64,000 nt of DNA. Origin: Oreohelix idahoensis (taxonomy: Eukaryota; Mollusca; Gastropoda; Stylommatophora; Oreohelicidae). Of this stretch, positions 1-9,536 are shown one piece after another (within the stretch, counting starts at the first letter, position 1; the number at the start of each line of letters is the position of its first letter). The position numbers and the translations under genes are program-made. The DNA lies in contig JAMPIV010004927.1 in NCBI GenBank assembly GCA_024509875.1, positions 1 to 64,000 on the forward strand. The letters run 5' to 3'. The notes under the pieces are model-generated. The model was not told the origin of the DNA. It did no database searches and saw only the letters and a list, made by a program, of their open reading frames with translations.

Positions 1-1149
1 TCGAATTGTGGGAATTTATTTTTATTGTCATACCGTGGCCTATCAAATTGGGGCTTACCTTTATTTTGATCCTTAGGATCAAATTTATTAAAGTTCTGTG
101 GTGCCCTAAAGTTATCCACCTGTTTCTTTTTATTACCTGTTACCTCTGCTTGAGCTGCTTGATACCTTTCAGCAACATTTAGCAACTCACCCAGCCTCTC
201 TGCACCTTGTTCCATGAGAAACTTTCTCAGGTCTGGAGCCATGGACTCTCTTAGTTGCTCTATAAGGACCATTTCCTTAAGATCTTGGGTTTTCCCCAGA
301 GAAGTCCATTTCTCCAAGTATGTCTCTATTCGTGCAGAGAACTGGTGATAGGTTTCACCTGACAGTAGTTTAGCATTCCTAAATTTTTTCCTGCAAAACT
401 CTGCATTCTTTTCATACCTTAACAAAAGAGCCTGCTTTAGCATGTCATAATTTTCCTGATCACCTCTGCTCATTTTTACAAAAACTTCATAAGCTGCCCC
501 ACGAAGTCCCTGAGATAACTTTAAGCTCCACCTTTCTCTCTCTAACCCATACGTGGTAGCTAATAGTTCATACCTATTTATATAGCTCTCAATATCATCG
601 TCTTTCTCAACAAAATGATCTAAATGAAAGTTCATAGCTGAGGTTGAGGCTCCTTGAGCAACCGTAGCATCAGAGGCAAAGGGACTGGCACCATTTTCAG
701 GAGCATGGCCTTGAAACTCAAACTCCCTTAGTCGTAACTCATGTTCCCTTTGTAATCTTTTCTCCTCCTTTTCTGCTTCCCTCTCTGCAGCTAATCTCTT
801 CTTCTTCTTTCTGCAGCTAATTTCTTTCTCTTCTCTTTCTTGCAGCCTAATTCTTCTCTTCTCTTTCTGCAGCTAATCTTTTTTTCTCTTAGCCTCTTTG
901 TCAGCCTCAGCTCTCAATTCTTAGTCCCTCAGCCTCAAATCTTCTCTTTCTCTTAGTCTCAGCCTCAGCTTGCAACCTCTTAGTCTCAGCCTCTAACTTT
1001 CTTTCGGCCTCTTTTTCTAATCTTTTTTCTTCGCGTTCAATAAATTTGTCACATTCCGTAGTGACATAGGCAACCATAACTTGCCCATCTAATCCTAACT
1101 CTTTTGCAGTCTGTACAGCAGCAGATCGAAACTTGGCCAGGTCCGCCAT
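1..1149 (-). pseudogene. Gag-like polyprotein of a Ty3/gypsy-type LTR retrotransposon (5' part, cut by window edge)
   Basis: Reading the - strand from the ATG at 1149, the first 80 codons begin MADLAKFRSAAVQTAKELG and pass into a highly charged coiled coil rich in Glu, Lys, Arg and Ala. This purine-rich stretch (about 907-760) changes frame more than once. From about 800 to position 1 a second frame is open and encodes a capsid-like helical domain: RYELLATTYGLERERW, then SLKLSQGLRGAAYEVF, then LLRYEKNAEFCRKKF, then TYHQFSARIETYLEKW. It ends in a basic, Gln/Asn-rich tail of the kind that precedes zinc knuckles. This arrangement matches capsid (SCAN-like) regions of metazoan gypsy gag proteins. 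Protease, RT and integrase would lie beyond position 1. Frame changes in the coiled coil suggest a decayed copy, though an assembly error in low-complexity DNA is possible. Confidence 0.72.
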
Positions 1150-1328
1150 TGTCTATCAGGTAAATTTCTACAATGTCTAACCAACAATTCAAATTCTAAA
1201 TATATCTAATGGACAACACAGGCACCGTGAGCTCAACCTTATTTAATTCCACCCAAGGATACCTTTTAATTCTTATATTCCCTGAAGTGAATTACCCCCA
1301 ATATTTTTAATAGGGAAAGATTCAAAAT

Positions 1329-1346
1329 CCCAAGAGCGAGCCCCCA
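1329..1346 (-). promoter_or_regulatory. Putative primer-binding site of the LTR element
   Basis: On the - strand the sequence starting at 1346 reads TGGGGGCTCGCTCTTGGG. It begins with the same ten bases as the tRNA-Pro-type primer-binding site known from many LTR elements. It lies five bases inside a TG...-bounded sequence and about 180 bases upstream of the gag ATG, which is the expected place. The match weakens after the tenth base. Confidence 0.5.
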
Positions 1347-1351
1347 ATATA

Positions 1352-2612
1352 TGTGGTGAAGTGGGATGTTATAAATATTTATAGGGGACTTAGTGTACTG
1401 ACTGAGATCAGCTGTGAAGGTATCTATATCTATTAAGAGTAGTGTATTATAGATAACCTTACTTGCTACCACATATCTATATATCTCAGTCAGAATTATT
1501 CTGGAATAGTGTGATGACTACGTTATGTGTCTAGGGTATGTGTATGATGAAGTGTAAGTCACAACAACAGACAGATAAACAATTTAATTTAATCCACTAC
1601 TCTTGACAACACTGTGACACTCACATACATATAACACTCTATGAGAATATCTTAAGGAGTCACTGATAACTTTTCAAATAACAATATGTATTCATGGTTG
1701 TCATAAAGGTATATGTGTCCTGATTCAAATACAAAGGAACCAGGAATCACAATCAATTTTAATTACAAGTATATGTACAGACTTTATCAATATGAATATT
1801 GTAGTGACATATATTATTAAAAATATCCTATGTGTGTCAGTTGTGTAGTAGTAATATGAGGTAATACTGGTTTTGTTTTGTGCAAGCTCTGTTGGTATTT
1901 GTCATCATGACTTCAATAGTTTGTCTTTTGGGACTAGTATTGGAGATGTTCTCAGTTCCTGATATTAAGACAATTAAATTCCCCTCTGAATGTTATTTTT
2001 ACAAAGTCATTTCAAGATGAGGGGACATAATGTTGAGCTCAGCTGGCCAAATCAGCTTATCTTGCGTGATGGCGGCAGGAAAGGACTCCTCTGCTCGAAT
2101 TCTGCCCTGGGCTCTGGAGACACCTCACTGATAGCTAAAAAGACCAAGGAGTATGCGGTCCGACGGGGGATTCAGCAAAGCTCTGACCAGGTTCTGCGCA
2201 GTACCATCAAGACCACGGTCCCTGAAAACAAGAAGGATGTACCTTCTACTTCATAACTAATTGATACTCTAGTTCTACACTGAGCACAATACAACACAAA
2301 CATTGAGTTCAGAGCGTTAGGCCAACTGTCAGCTTCATCTGAAATACTTTATACCAGTATTTACCTCCTTAATGGTTACTACGCCTCTGCACTTCCAGCA
2401 TTATTTCTTTCTAGTCAATCATCCAGGTGTCAGTGTACTGTTTGGCCATTCCATGCCGTTTTACTTCTCTACGACACCCTCTGTTCAGGCTGGAGCATTA
2501 TAGGCTTTAACTCACGTTTGCCACTGAACTACACATATATATACAGGCATAAATTAACAATTTACATTCAATTTTCATTAAAAGATACTGAATGGTTCAA
2601 GCTTACCACAAT
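1352..2612 (-). repeat. Probable 5' LTR of the gypsy-like element (outer edge uncertain)
   Basis: On the + strand the sequence begins TGTGGTGAAG next to the primer-binding site, so the LTR of the - strand element ends ...CTTCACCACA. The outer boundary is not fixed. A CCACA at 2608-2612 is one candidate, giving about 1.26 kb, but no second LTR is in the window to compare and no clear 5-bp duplication was seen. An 88-codon open frame at 1990-2256 (+) inside this stretch shows no recognisable domain. Confidence 0.35.
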
Positions 2613-3129
2613 TTCATGGAAATAAACACAGATACGTTGATTAGCAATGAATTCTGGCACATTTACTGGCACAAATTCCCATCTGCTTATGTTCCAGGCT
2701 TTTATTTTAGCAAAAATGTGAGCTGGCTTCAACGCACTGTCGCTTTATCAAGCTTATTTATGTAAGCCTACCTTGCCGTGGTTGGAGAGCTTGAGCGCCC
2801 CAATGATCCCGGGAGCTATGCCGGCGGGAGTTTTACTCCTGGCAGGGTCACCCAAGCCGGACAGGTCCTGGGTGAGGGGCCAGACTAAATGGGCTGAGGA
2901 GTGGGTGGAACCCTATAGGTGTAGATGCAGAACCCACCGGCGAGTGGTACATGCTCTGGTCTGCACCAATCCACCCCCACTTCATGGGTTAAATGCTTTC
3001 TTGCCTCATTCTTCACTGTTTGTCGTCTATCACGCCCACGGCGACCGTTGCCTCAATTGGCTGTGTGTGGTGTACCCGGAAACGGGGGCCTCCCAGCACT
3101 GAGGCACAGTTAAGTCCCCGATGTCACTT

Positions 3130-3460
3130 ATCGGTGCAGAATTGAGAGAGATGGCTGAGCATCACAATCCCCCCTGTGTTGCAGCATGATGAGAACCCAG
3201 CATTGCACACTGAGCTTGGGGGGATCACTTGGGCACCAGACTTAATACTGGCTCTTGACTGGATGGCCGCATGCAGGAGATTTCTACAATGGAGGGTTGG
3301 CAGGTGGTGGGTATCTGGAAGTGGCTCTGTGCAGGACGTGAGGATTCCTTGGGAGAGCCCAAAACCAGAGCACAGCATTGTGCAAGCTCTGCATAGTTGG
3401 AGAGCCCCCTGGATGACGGGGAATGCACAGTGTGCTACCCCACCTATCCCCAACTGCTAA
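3130..3460 (+). repeat. Recurrent 5'-leader module (copy 1, within LINE A)
   Basis: The segment containing GAGAACCCAGCATTGCACAC, GATCACTTG, TGCAGGA, GGATTCCTTGGGAGAGCC and CTGGATG recurs at 32800-33130 (+), 38390-38870 (-) and 60000-60470 (-). Here it lies in the leader of a LINE. Confidence 0.6.
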
Positions 3461-3803
3461 CTTAGAACCAGAAGTGGGGTCCTCTGTATGCGTGCCAGGC
3501 CAGGATAAAATGCCTGGGAAAGAGACTGGAGCTCAGAACTCCCTAACTCAAAGTTGCAGGATGGCAGAAAAGCCACGGGAAAGACAGGGCTATTTTGAAG
3601 ATAACGCAACCATATTTTCACCATACGAGCTCGGACGCCGCCTCGGTAAACAAGGTCCGCGCAGAGCAGTGACACCCCCAGGCTGCTTGCGAATAGTCTA
3701 CTACTGGGAACATAAACAGATTAGGGATGAGCCCACTCTCCCGTTGAGCAGGTGCTAAAGTCGTAGATACTGGGCCAGAAGGCGCACCGGAAACCACAGT
3801 ATC

Positions 3804-6800
3804 ATGCAACTCGCTTTTTTTTTTTCTATGGAGAGTACACCGTCAAATAAATCTCGTTCTGGTGCTCGCCCTGTGGAGCTCCACCAGGCAGGTGCAGTGC
3901 CGGGCTCTGAGCCTCGACAGAGCCCACCCTCAGCTACTGGAGGACCCTCTAGACCGTCTTGTGGAGTCAGCAGACGGCGGAGGAGAACTACTGACCAAAA
4001 CAAAACAGAAAAAGAGAAACCCAGAGTGCCACTTGTCATAATGCACTGGAATGCAGAGGGAGTGAACAGCAAGCAGGCTGGATACAGCAAAAAGACAGAG
4101 CTGGAAAACATCTTGTATGAGAAGCAAGTCAGTGTTTGCTGTATCCAAGAGACTCACTTGAAAGCAGATCAAACCTTTAAAATAAGGGGATATCAATGCT
4201 TCAGATCCGACAGAAAAGATAGACGAAAAGGAGGAGTACTTACTCTTGTAAGGAATAACATTCCTGCACACGAAAGGAAAACCTTCATGGATGGAGCAGA
4301 ATATCAGCTGCTGCAGATAAAGGTAGACAAGATGGAAATAGAACTCCTGAACTATTACTGTCCGAACAACAAACCTCTGAGTCTCAGCTCTATACAGGTA
4401 CCAGCCACCAACTTTATAGCAGTTGGAGACTTTAATAGCCACTCCCAGAGCTGGGGCTATAACCATCTGGATCACAGAGGTGAAGAGGTTGAAACTTGGC
4501 AAGATGATCACTCCCTAATCCTAGTCAATAATGCCACAGATACTCCTACCTTCTACTCCAGAGGATGGCACACAACTTCAACACCAGATCTTGCCTTCTC
4601 CACACCAGATATAGCTGGATCTATTAGTAGAGAAGTAGGAGATCAACTAGGGGGAAGCGACCATCGCCCAATCTTTCTTACTGTCCAGAGTGCAACTCTC
4701 AGTACAGGCCCAGCCATTACAAGATGGAACTACAAAAAAGCCAACTGGGGTTTATTCAGGCATCAGGTGAACACGCTGCTGTCTACCCTCAAGGTACAGA
4801 ACCGAGATATTAATGAAGTGGTAAAAGACTTCAACAGATGCATACTACAAGCTGCAAAAGAAACCATTCCCAAAGGATGCCGGCGTAACTACATACCATA
4901 CTGGTCCAGCACACTCCAAGAACGTCAGGAAGCTATGGACAAGGCTAGAAAGAACGCAGAGTCTCAGCCTTCACTTGAAACTCACAACAAATGGAAAAAG
5001 GCTGTAGCAGAGTTTCAGAGAACAAAGCTAGAAGAAAAACGGAAAAGCTGGAGAACTAAAACGGCATCGCTGAACCTTGAGAAAGACGGCAGGAAACTTT
5101 GGAGATTAGTCAAGTCTCTAAATGAAGAGCGTTCCTCACCAAGGCAGACTATCACATTGGATGAAGGTGGCAAACTTTTCAGAGGAAAACAAGCTGCAGA
5201 CTTGTTTGCTAGAAGATACAGTTCAGAAAGCAACTTACCCATTAACATAGACCATCAGAGAGAGATAAGAAAAGAAATACTGGCAACCATGGGACAGACA
5301 GATACTCCTGCCCCAATGAGGGAACCCATCACACTAGGAGAACTACAGAAGGCTATTTCCAAGCTTAAGTTTCAAAAGTCACCCGGCCCAGACAAAATCA
5401 GCAACGAAATGCTAGTAAATCTGAGCTCAGCAGCAAAGACAAAACTGCTTGAGATATTCAACCACAGCTGGTTGAAAGGAACGGTACCCCAAGTATGGAG
5501 AGAAGCCATCACAATACCCATACTAAAGAAAGGGAAATGTAAGACCGAGGCTGCAAGTTACCGGCCAATCAGTCTCACAAGCTGTGTTGGGAAGACTATG
5601 GAGCGAATAGTCAACCACAGATTGAAATGGTATTTAGAGTCTGAGCAGATCCTGGTGCCGGAACAAGCTGGATTTAGAGAATGCTACAGTATAGAAGACC
5701 AAGTTACTTACTTGTCTCAAGCAATAGAAGATGCCTTTCAGGAGAAGAAAAAGGTCCTAACGATCTGGGTCGACTTCAAGCAGGCCTTTGACAGGGTGTG
5801 GAAAGATGGCCTCATTGCAAAACTTGGGAGAGGTGGAATCCAAGGCAACATGATGAAATGGATCCAGTCATACTTGCATAACAGGAGAACTAGAGTCACT
5901 CTTGACGGTCTGCAGAGCAGAAAAGTGTTGCTCCATCAGGGGGTACCTCAAGGAGGAGTAATTTCCCCTACACTCTTCCTTGTTTACATCAATGACCTGG
6001 TGAAAGATCTCCCTGCAGGAGTGAAAGCTGCCTTATATGCAGATGACCTAGTACTCTGGTGCGCTGATGAAAATGTCACCACAGCAAATTATAGAATGCA
6101 GCGGGCAGCAGACATGCTAGTGTCATGGGCAGAGAAATGGCTTATCACAATAAACACAGACAAAACCTCCACAACACTGTTCTCCCTCGCCCCCAAGGAC
6201 AAATCAGCTAACATACACCTAGGGACAACCGTTATCAAGGAAGAAAGCTACCCCACCTATCTTGGGGTGACATTTGACCAAAGGCTTACATGGAATAAGC
6301 ATATTGAAAATGCAGAAGGAAAGGCCCGAAGACGACTAGGCATACTCAGAAAATTGGCAGGTACCAACTGGGGAGCAAATGAACGAAATCTAAAGAAGAT
6401 TTATAGTGGAGTAATAAGACCACACTTAGAGTTTAGCTCAGCAGCATGGTCATCAGCTGCTAACTCACATCTGCAGTCCTTGGACAAGGTGCAAAATCAA
6501 GCTCTCAGGCTCATTACAGGAGCCATGAAAACTACACCAATAACAGAGATGCAGAAGGTTGCTGGATTACAGACATTGTCCCATAGAAGAGACACAAAGA
6601 CCATGATCCAGATGGAAAAGTACAACAGTATGCCAACGCACCCAATGAAGGCAAGACTAGATGATCTGGCATTGGGACGTCTAAAGCGTAGCAGCTTTGT
6701 GCATCGGGGAAAAAGACTTATAAGACAGCATCAAGAAGACCTATCTATGAAGACAACACCACTGAAGCCCACCCTATACCCTGTACCATGGGAGCAGGCC

Positions 6801-7682
6801 AGCAGTGCCCTCCAAATTAATACGTCGGTCAGTGGTCTCACAAGTGGATGTGAGTATAATGATCTGCAAAAACGAACTGCTACATTGAGTATGATCCAAG
6901 AAAGCTATCCCGATCAATCATGGATACATGCCTATACAGATGGATCAGCAACTAATGCTGTTAGGAATGGAGGTGCCGGTATCTTTATCTCATATCCTGA
7001 CAACCACTATGAGACTAGGCACATTCCCACTGGTAAATTCTTTTCCAACTATACAGCTGAGGTTCAAGCTCTAGAGCAAGCTGCAAATATGATTTATAAC
7101 ACCAACTCTGACTGCCACCAGGTAGTCATCCTCACAGATGCACTGTCTGTCCTGCAAGCTCTCAAGGGTGGTAAATTCCCGCATCTGAGAAATGAACTAA
7201 ACAAGGTAGCTGCCAAAAAGAGAACCATACTTCAGTGGGTACCATCTCATTGTGGTGTACCCGGAAATGAAAAGGCAGATAAACTTGCAAAAAAGGGAGG
7301 AGAATGTGAACAAGAAGATAATGAAGTCACATACTTTGAGAAAAAGAGAGCTATCCAGACTATAAGAAGAGAACAGAACCAACCCAAAGACGACTATCAC
7401 ACTCTCGACCGGCAGGGACAGATAACTATTTTTCGACTCAGGACAGGGCATAACAAACTGAATAAACACATGCACAAGTTACGATTGTCTGCTTCACCAC
7501 TGTGCACATGTGGATTAAACGAACAAACTGCTGAGCATGTTCTACAGGACTGTCCTCTGTATGACCAGTTAAGAAAGATATACTGGCCCAATGACTCAAC
7601 ACTAAATTCAAAGCTATATGGAGTTAAAGAGGAACTTCAAACAACAGTCGAATTCATCATGAGAACTCGTCTGACGGTGTAA
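3804..7682 (+). CDS. LINE polyprotein: AP endonuclease, reverse transcriptase, RNase H (intact, 1292 aa)
   Basis: The enzyme nicks target DNA and copies its own RNA at the nick. Domains in order: a basic Ser/Pro-rich leader with SRRRRR near residue 56; an endonuclease/exonuclease/phosphatase domain, residues ~78-295, with N83 in MHWNAEG, E116 in CIQETHL, VGDFNSHSQSWG and GSDHRPIFL; a reverse transcriptase, ~500-790, with FKQAFDRVW, GVPQGGVISPTLF and the catalytic YADD at 745-748; and RNase H, ~1040-1165, with the acidic set D1046, E1086, D1112 and D1159 plus SHCGVPGNEKAD. A terminal CxC...H...C segment (CTCGLNEQTAEHVLQDC) follows. All key residues are present and there is no internal stop. 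No ORF1 (gag-like) is visible upstream. The Met at 3804 is simply the first in frame; a second Met at 3828 aligns with the start seen in copy B, so it may be the true start. Confidence 0.9.
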   Translation: MQLAFFFSMESTPSNKSRSGARPVELHQAGAVPGSEPRQSPPSATGGPSRPSCGVSRRRRRTTDQNKTEKEKPRVPLVIMHWNAEGVNSKQAGYSKKTELENILYEKQVSVCCIQETHLKADQTFKIRGYQCFRSDRKDRRKGGVLTLVRNNIPAHERKTFMDGAEYQLLQIKVDKMEIELLNYYCPNNKPLSLSSIQVPATNFIAVGDFNSHSQSWGYNHLDHRGEEVETWQDDHSLILVNNATDTPTFYSRGWHTTSTPDLAFSTPDIAGSISREVGDQLGGSDHRPIFLTVQSATLSTGPAITRWNYKKANWGLFRHQVNTLLSTLKVQNRDINEVVKDFNRCILQAAKETIPKGCRRNYIPYWSSTLQERQEAMDKARKNAESQPSLETHNKWKKAVAEFQRTKLEEKRKSWRTKTASLNLEKDGRKLWRLVKSLNEERSSPRQTITLDEGGKLFRGKQAADLFARRYSSESNLPINIDHQREIRKEILATMGQTDTPAPMREPITLGELQKAISKLKFQKSPGPDKISNEMLVNLSSAAKTKLLEIFNHSWLKGTVPQVWREAITIPILKKGKCKTEAASYRPISLTSCVGKTMERIVNHRLKWYLESEQILVPEQAGFRECYSIEDQVTYLSQAIEDAFQEKKKVLTIWVDFKQAFDRVWKDGLIAKLGRGGIQGNMMKWIQSYLHNRRTRVTLDGLQSRKVLLHQGVPQGGVISPTLFLVYINDLVKDLPAGVKAALYADDLVLWCADENVTTANYRMQRAADMLVSWAEKWLITINTDKTSTTLFSLAPKDKSANIHLGTTVIKEESYPTYLGVTFDQRLTWNKHIENAEGKARRRLGILRKLAGTNWGANERNLKKIYSGVIRPHLEFSSAAWSSAANSHLQSLDKVQNQALRLITGAMKTTPITEMQKVAGLQTLSHRRDTKTMIQMEKYNSMPTHPMKARLDDLALGRLKRSSFVHRGKRLIRQHQEDLSMKTTPLKPTLYPVPWEQASSALQINTSVSGLTSGCEYNDLQKRTATLSMIQESYPDQSWIHAYTDGSATNAVRNGGAGIFISYPDNHYETRHIPTGKFFSNYTAEVQALEQAANMIYNTNSDCHQVVILTDALSVLQALKGGKFPHLRNELNKVAAKKRTILQWVPSHCGVPGNEKADKLAKKGGECEQEDNEVTYFEKKRAIQTIRREQNQPKDDYHTLDRQGQITIFRLRTGHNKLNKHMHKLRLSASPLCTCGLNEQTAEHVLQDCPLYDQLRKIYWPNDSTLNSKLYGVKEELQTTVEFIMRTRLTV

Positions 7683-7721
7683 TCATCAAAGATGCGATCG
7701 CAAGAAGAAGAAGAAGAAGAT

Positions 7722-8858
7722 TTTGTGTTGTCAGGCATCCCCACTATTTTATTTTGGTTATAATTTATTAATTCCTGGACTATTTGCGTAACGTTTTACA
7801 TATTCTTTGGCAGCAAGCCCTAAGGAACCCAAATATCCAAATTTAAAAGAGCTACGTGGCTGCGTTCAAAATATGTATTTTCTACCTCCTGTTTCGAAGA
7901 TGTGCTGTCTGGGTACTGTTATGTTTTCAACCGTAAACCCATCTATTGTTATCTTTCCTAATAAGCGTTTTTTATGATTTTAAAACCTAACTCTGGGAAG
8001 GGTAGTGAATTTATCACTGTCCGTCTGAAAAAAAAATTAGTGCATGTAGTCTTACACGCGTGATGGCAGCATTTGTGTATCGCGCGAAGCGTGTTGCATG
8101 CGTTCCTGATTTTCAGCCCTCCCTCTCTCTTTATCCTTTAGTCCATCTGTTCGTTCGTTTTGGTAACGCAGTGTAGAAAAAGACATGAATGGAATTTAAA
8201 ATTTAGGTCAACTTGCATATTTCAAGGTTTTTCTTAGAAAGGCAGCACATTTTATTGTGTGTTTGGGAAACGCGTGTATGTTGCAGAAGGCCTATATTTA
8301 ACGTGGAAACGTTACAATTTGCAGACGAAGCATAAAACAAAGGGGATTTCGAGTACTGTCATTGTGACAGCACTGTTCTTTACCATTCTTCTTCCTTTAT
8401 TTATTATATGTATTTATTAGGCTTTGTATTTACTTGATAATTTATATATGTGGATTAGAATATTCCACGACAAATATATAGATGTACATAATAAATTGGA
8501 TAATTGTACTCATTTGACTTGTTAAATTTTTAACTGTTAAATTTTGAGTTACCTTTTCAAATTTAATTATATTATCACATAGGGTTACGATAGCGAAAGT
8601 AGCAACTTATACTTCTGAAGCCTAAATCTATTGTCCAGTTCAGAGTATTCACAGCTGTAACTCACTTGTGATACCAGTGTACTTCTCGGGCACTGGAACT
8701 TCATACTTTCTGGAGAGAGATTCTACTTCTGCTCTACCACTATTATCATAATAGAAAAACCTTTCGCTACAACCCCCCAAAAAATATAAACTTTCCGTGT
8801 AATATACTGAATAATGAAATCCGCCTCCTGTGCTCTGGACTCGTTTATCGCAAACTGA
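7722..8858. other. Non-coding spacer
   Basis: AT-rich sequence between LINE A and the MITE, with no open frame of coding character. The undetected first exon of the Rab gene could lie here or upstream, but no convincing start plus donor site was seen. Confidence 0.5.
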
Positions 8859-8860
8859 TA

Positions 8861-9267
8861 CAGTAGACATTCAAAAATCCGGCAACCTCCGGACCTGAGG
8901 AGTGCCGGATTTTTGAAAATGCTGGATTTTTTATTGTTATATATTCTGTATATATTTAACAGAAAATGACTACCTGTACACTTTATCTGCGATCGACAAT
9001 GCACGATGTTTACGTTTTACACCACTTCTTTTATTTGCTGAATCCATAATGGGGCTATACAGCAGCAAATAAATGATAAAATGAGAATGAATGAGCAGGA
9101 ATGCCTGTTAACACGTGCAAGCAAGACCCAACAGCTGCATCAAAACATAAACTGCTCCAGAAAACAGTGGCGCGCCAACGCGGTAAATTTAAAAATGCGC
9201 TCCGAAATCCATGCCGGAAATCTGAAGGAACCGGATTATCGATGGCCGGATTTTTGAATGTCAACTG
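8861..9267. mobile_element. pogo/Tigger-type MITE with TIRs and TA duplication
   Basis: The left end reads CAGTAGACATTCAAAAATCC and the inverted right end reads CAGTTGACATTCAAAAATCC, extending to a shared CCGG. That is about 23 bp of TIR with one mismatch. TA dinucleotides flank the element (8859-8860 and 9268-9269). The CAGT start and TA target are typical of pogo/Tigger transposons. The 407-bp body has no transposase, so it is a non-autonomous derivative. Confidence 0.8.
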
Positions 9268-9436
9268 TAATGTCATTAGCGGATCGATTACATTTGACTT
9301 AAATGTACAAACAACAACAACAACAAAAACACTAAAAAGAAGAAAATATAAAAAAAATTTTAAACACAAGCTTTTAATGCACTTTTTTTTTACTGCAAGC
9401 TATAAACTCCGTGAACAATTATTTGTGGCTTTTTAG

Positions 9437-9536
9437 TGCATTAAAAGCCTTGTGGACATGTACGTTGGGAAGACATCTCTGGCATCTGTCTTTGTTGGCG
9501 ACGCTTTTCGAGAACACTACAGTGCTAGCGTTGGAG
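9437..9536 (+). CDS. Rab GTPase exon (P-loop, switch I)
   Basis: It follows a pyrimidine-rich acceptor ending GGCTTTTTAG and ends at GGAG|GTAAAA in phase 1. It encodes CIKSLVDMYVGKTSLASVF followed by VGDAFREHYSASVG. An alternative acceptor is the AG at 9446-9447 (exon from 9448), which would drop about four residues. The start Met must lie in an upstream exon that was not identified. Confidence 0.8.

Larger units (their letters stand above)
2768..7721 (+). mobile_element. LINE copy A: I-superfamily-like non-LTR retrotransposon with (GAA)n tail
   Basis: It consists of a long 5' leader (2768-3803), one long ORF (3804-7682) and a short 3' end. The 3' end finishes GATGCGATCGC followed by AAG/GAA triplets (7702-7721). 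Endonuclease, reverse transcriptase and RNase H in one ORF is the layout of I/Nimb-type LINEs; the exact clade needs a tree. The leader starts near CTTGCCGTGGTTGGAGAGC and includes a module (3130-3460) that recurs alone elsewhere in the window. No target-site duplication was found, so the 5' boundary is approximate and the leader may be composite. The related copy B at 34030-38035 starts at the position equivalent to about 3711. Confidence 0.85.

Noticed and set aside
1990..2256. 88-codon ORF in the LTR region
   Set aside because: No domain is recognised and there is no splice or homology support. It may be LTR sequence.
2773..3113. ORFs in the LINE A leader as a possible ORF1
   Set aside because: They are short and overlap in two frames, with no zinc knuckle or coiled coil. 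The segment looks like untranslated leader.
3755..4511. Long ORFs antisense to LINE coding regions
   Set aside because: They are shadow frames of the LINE ORFs; the same shadows recur in every copy of the family.
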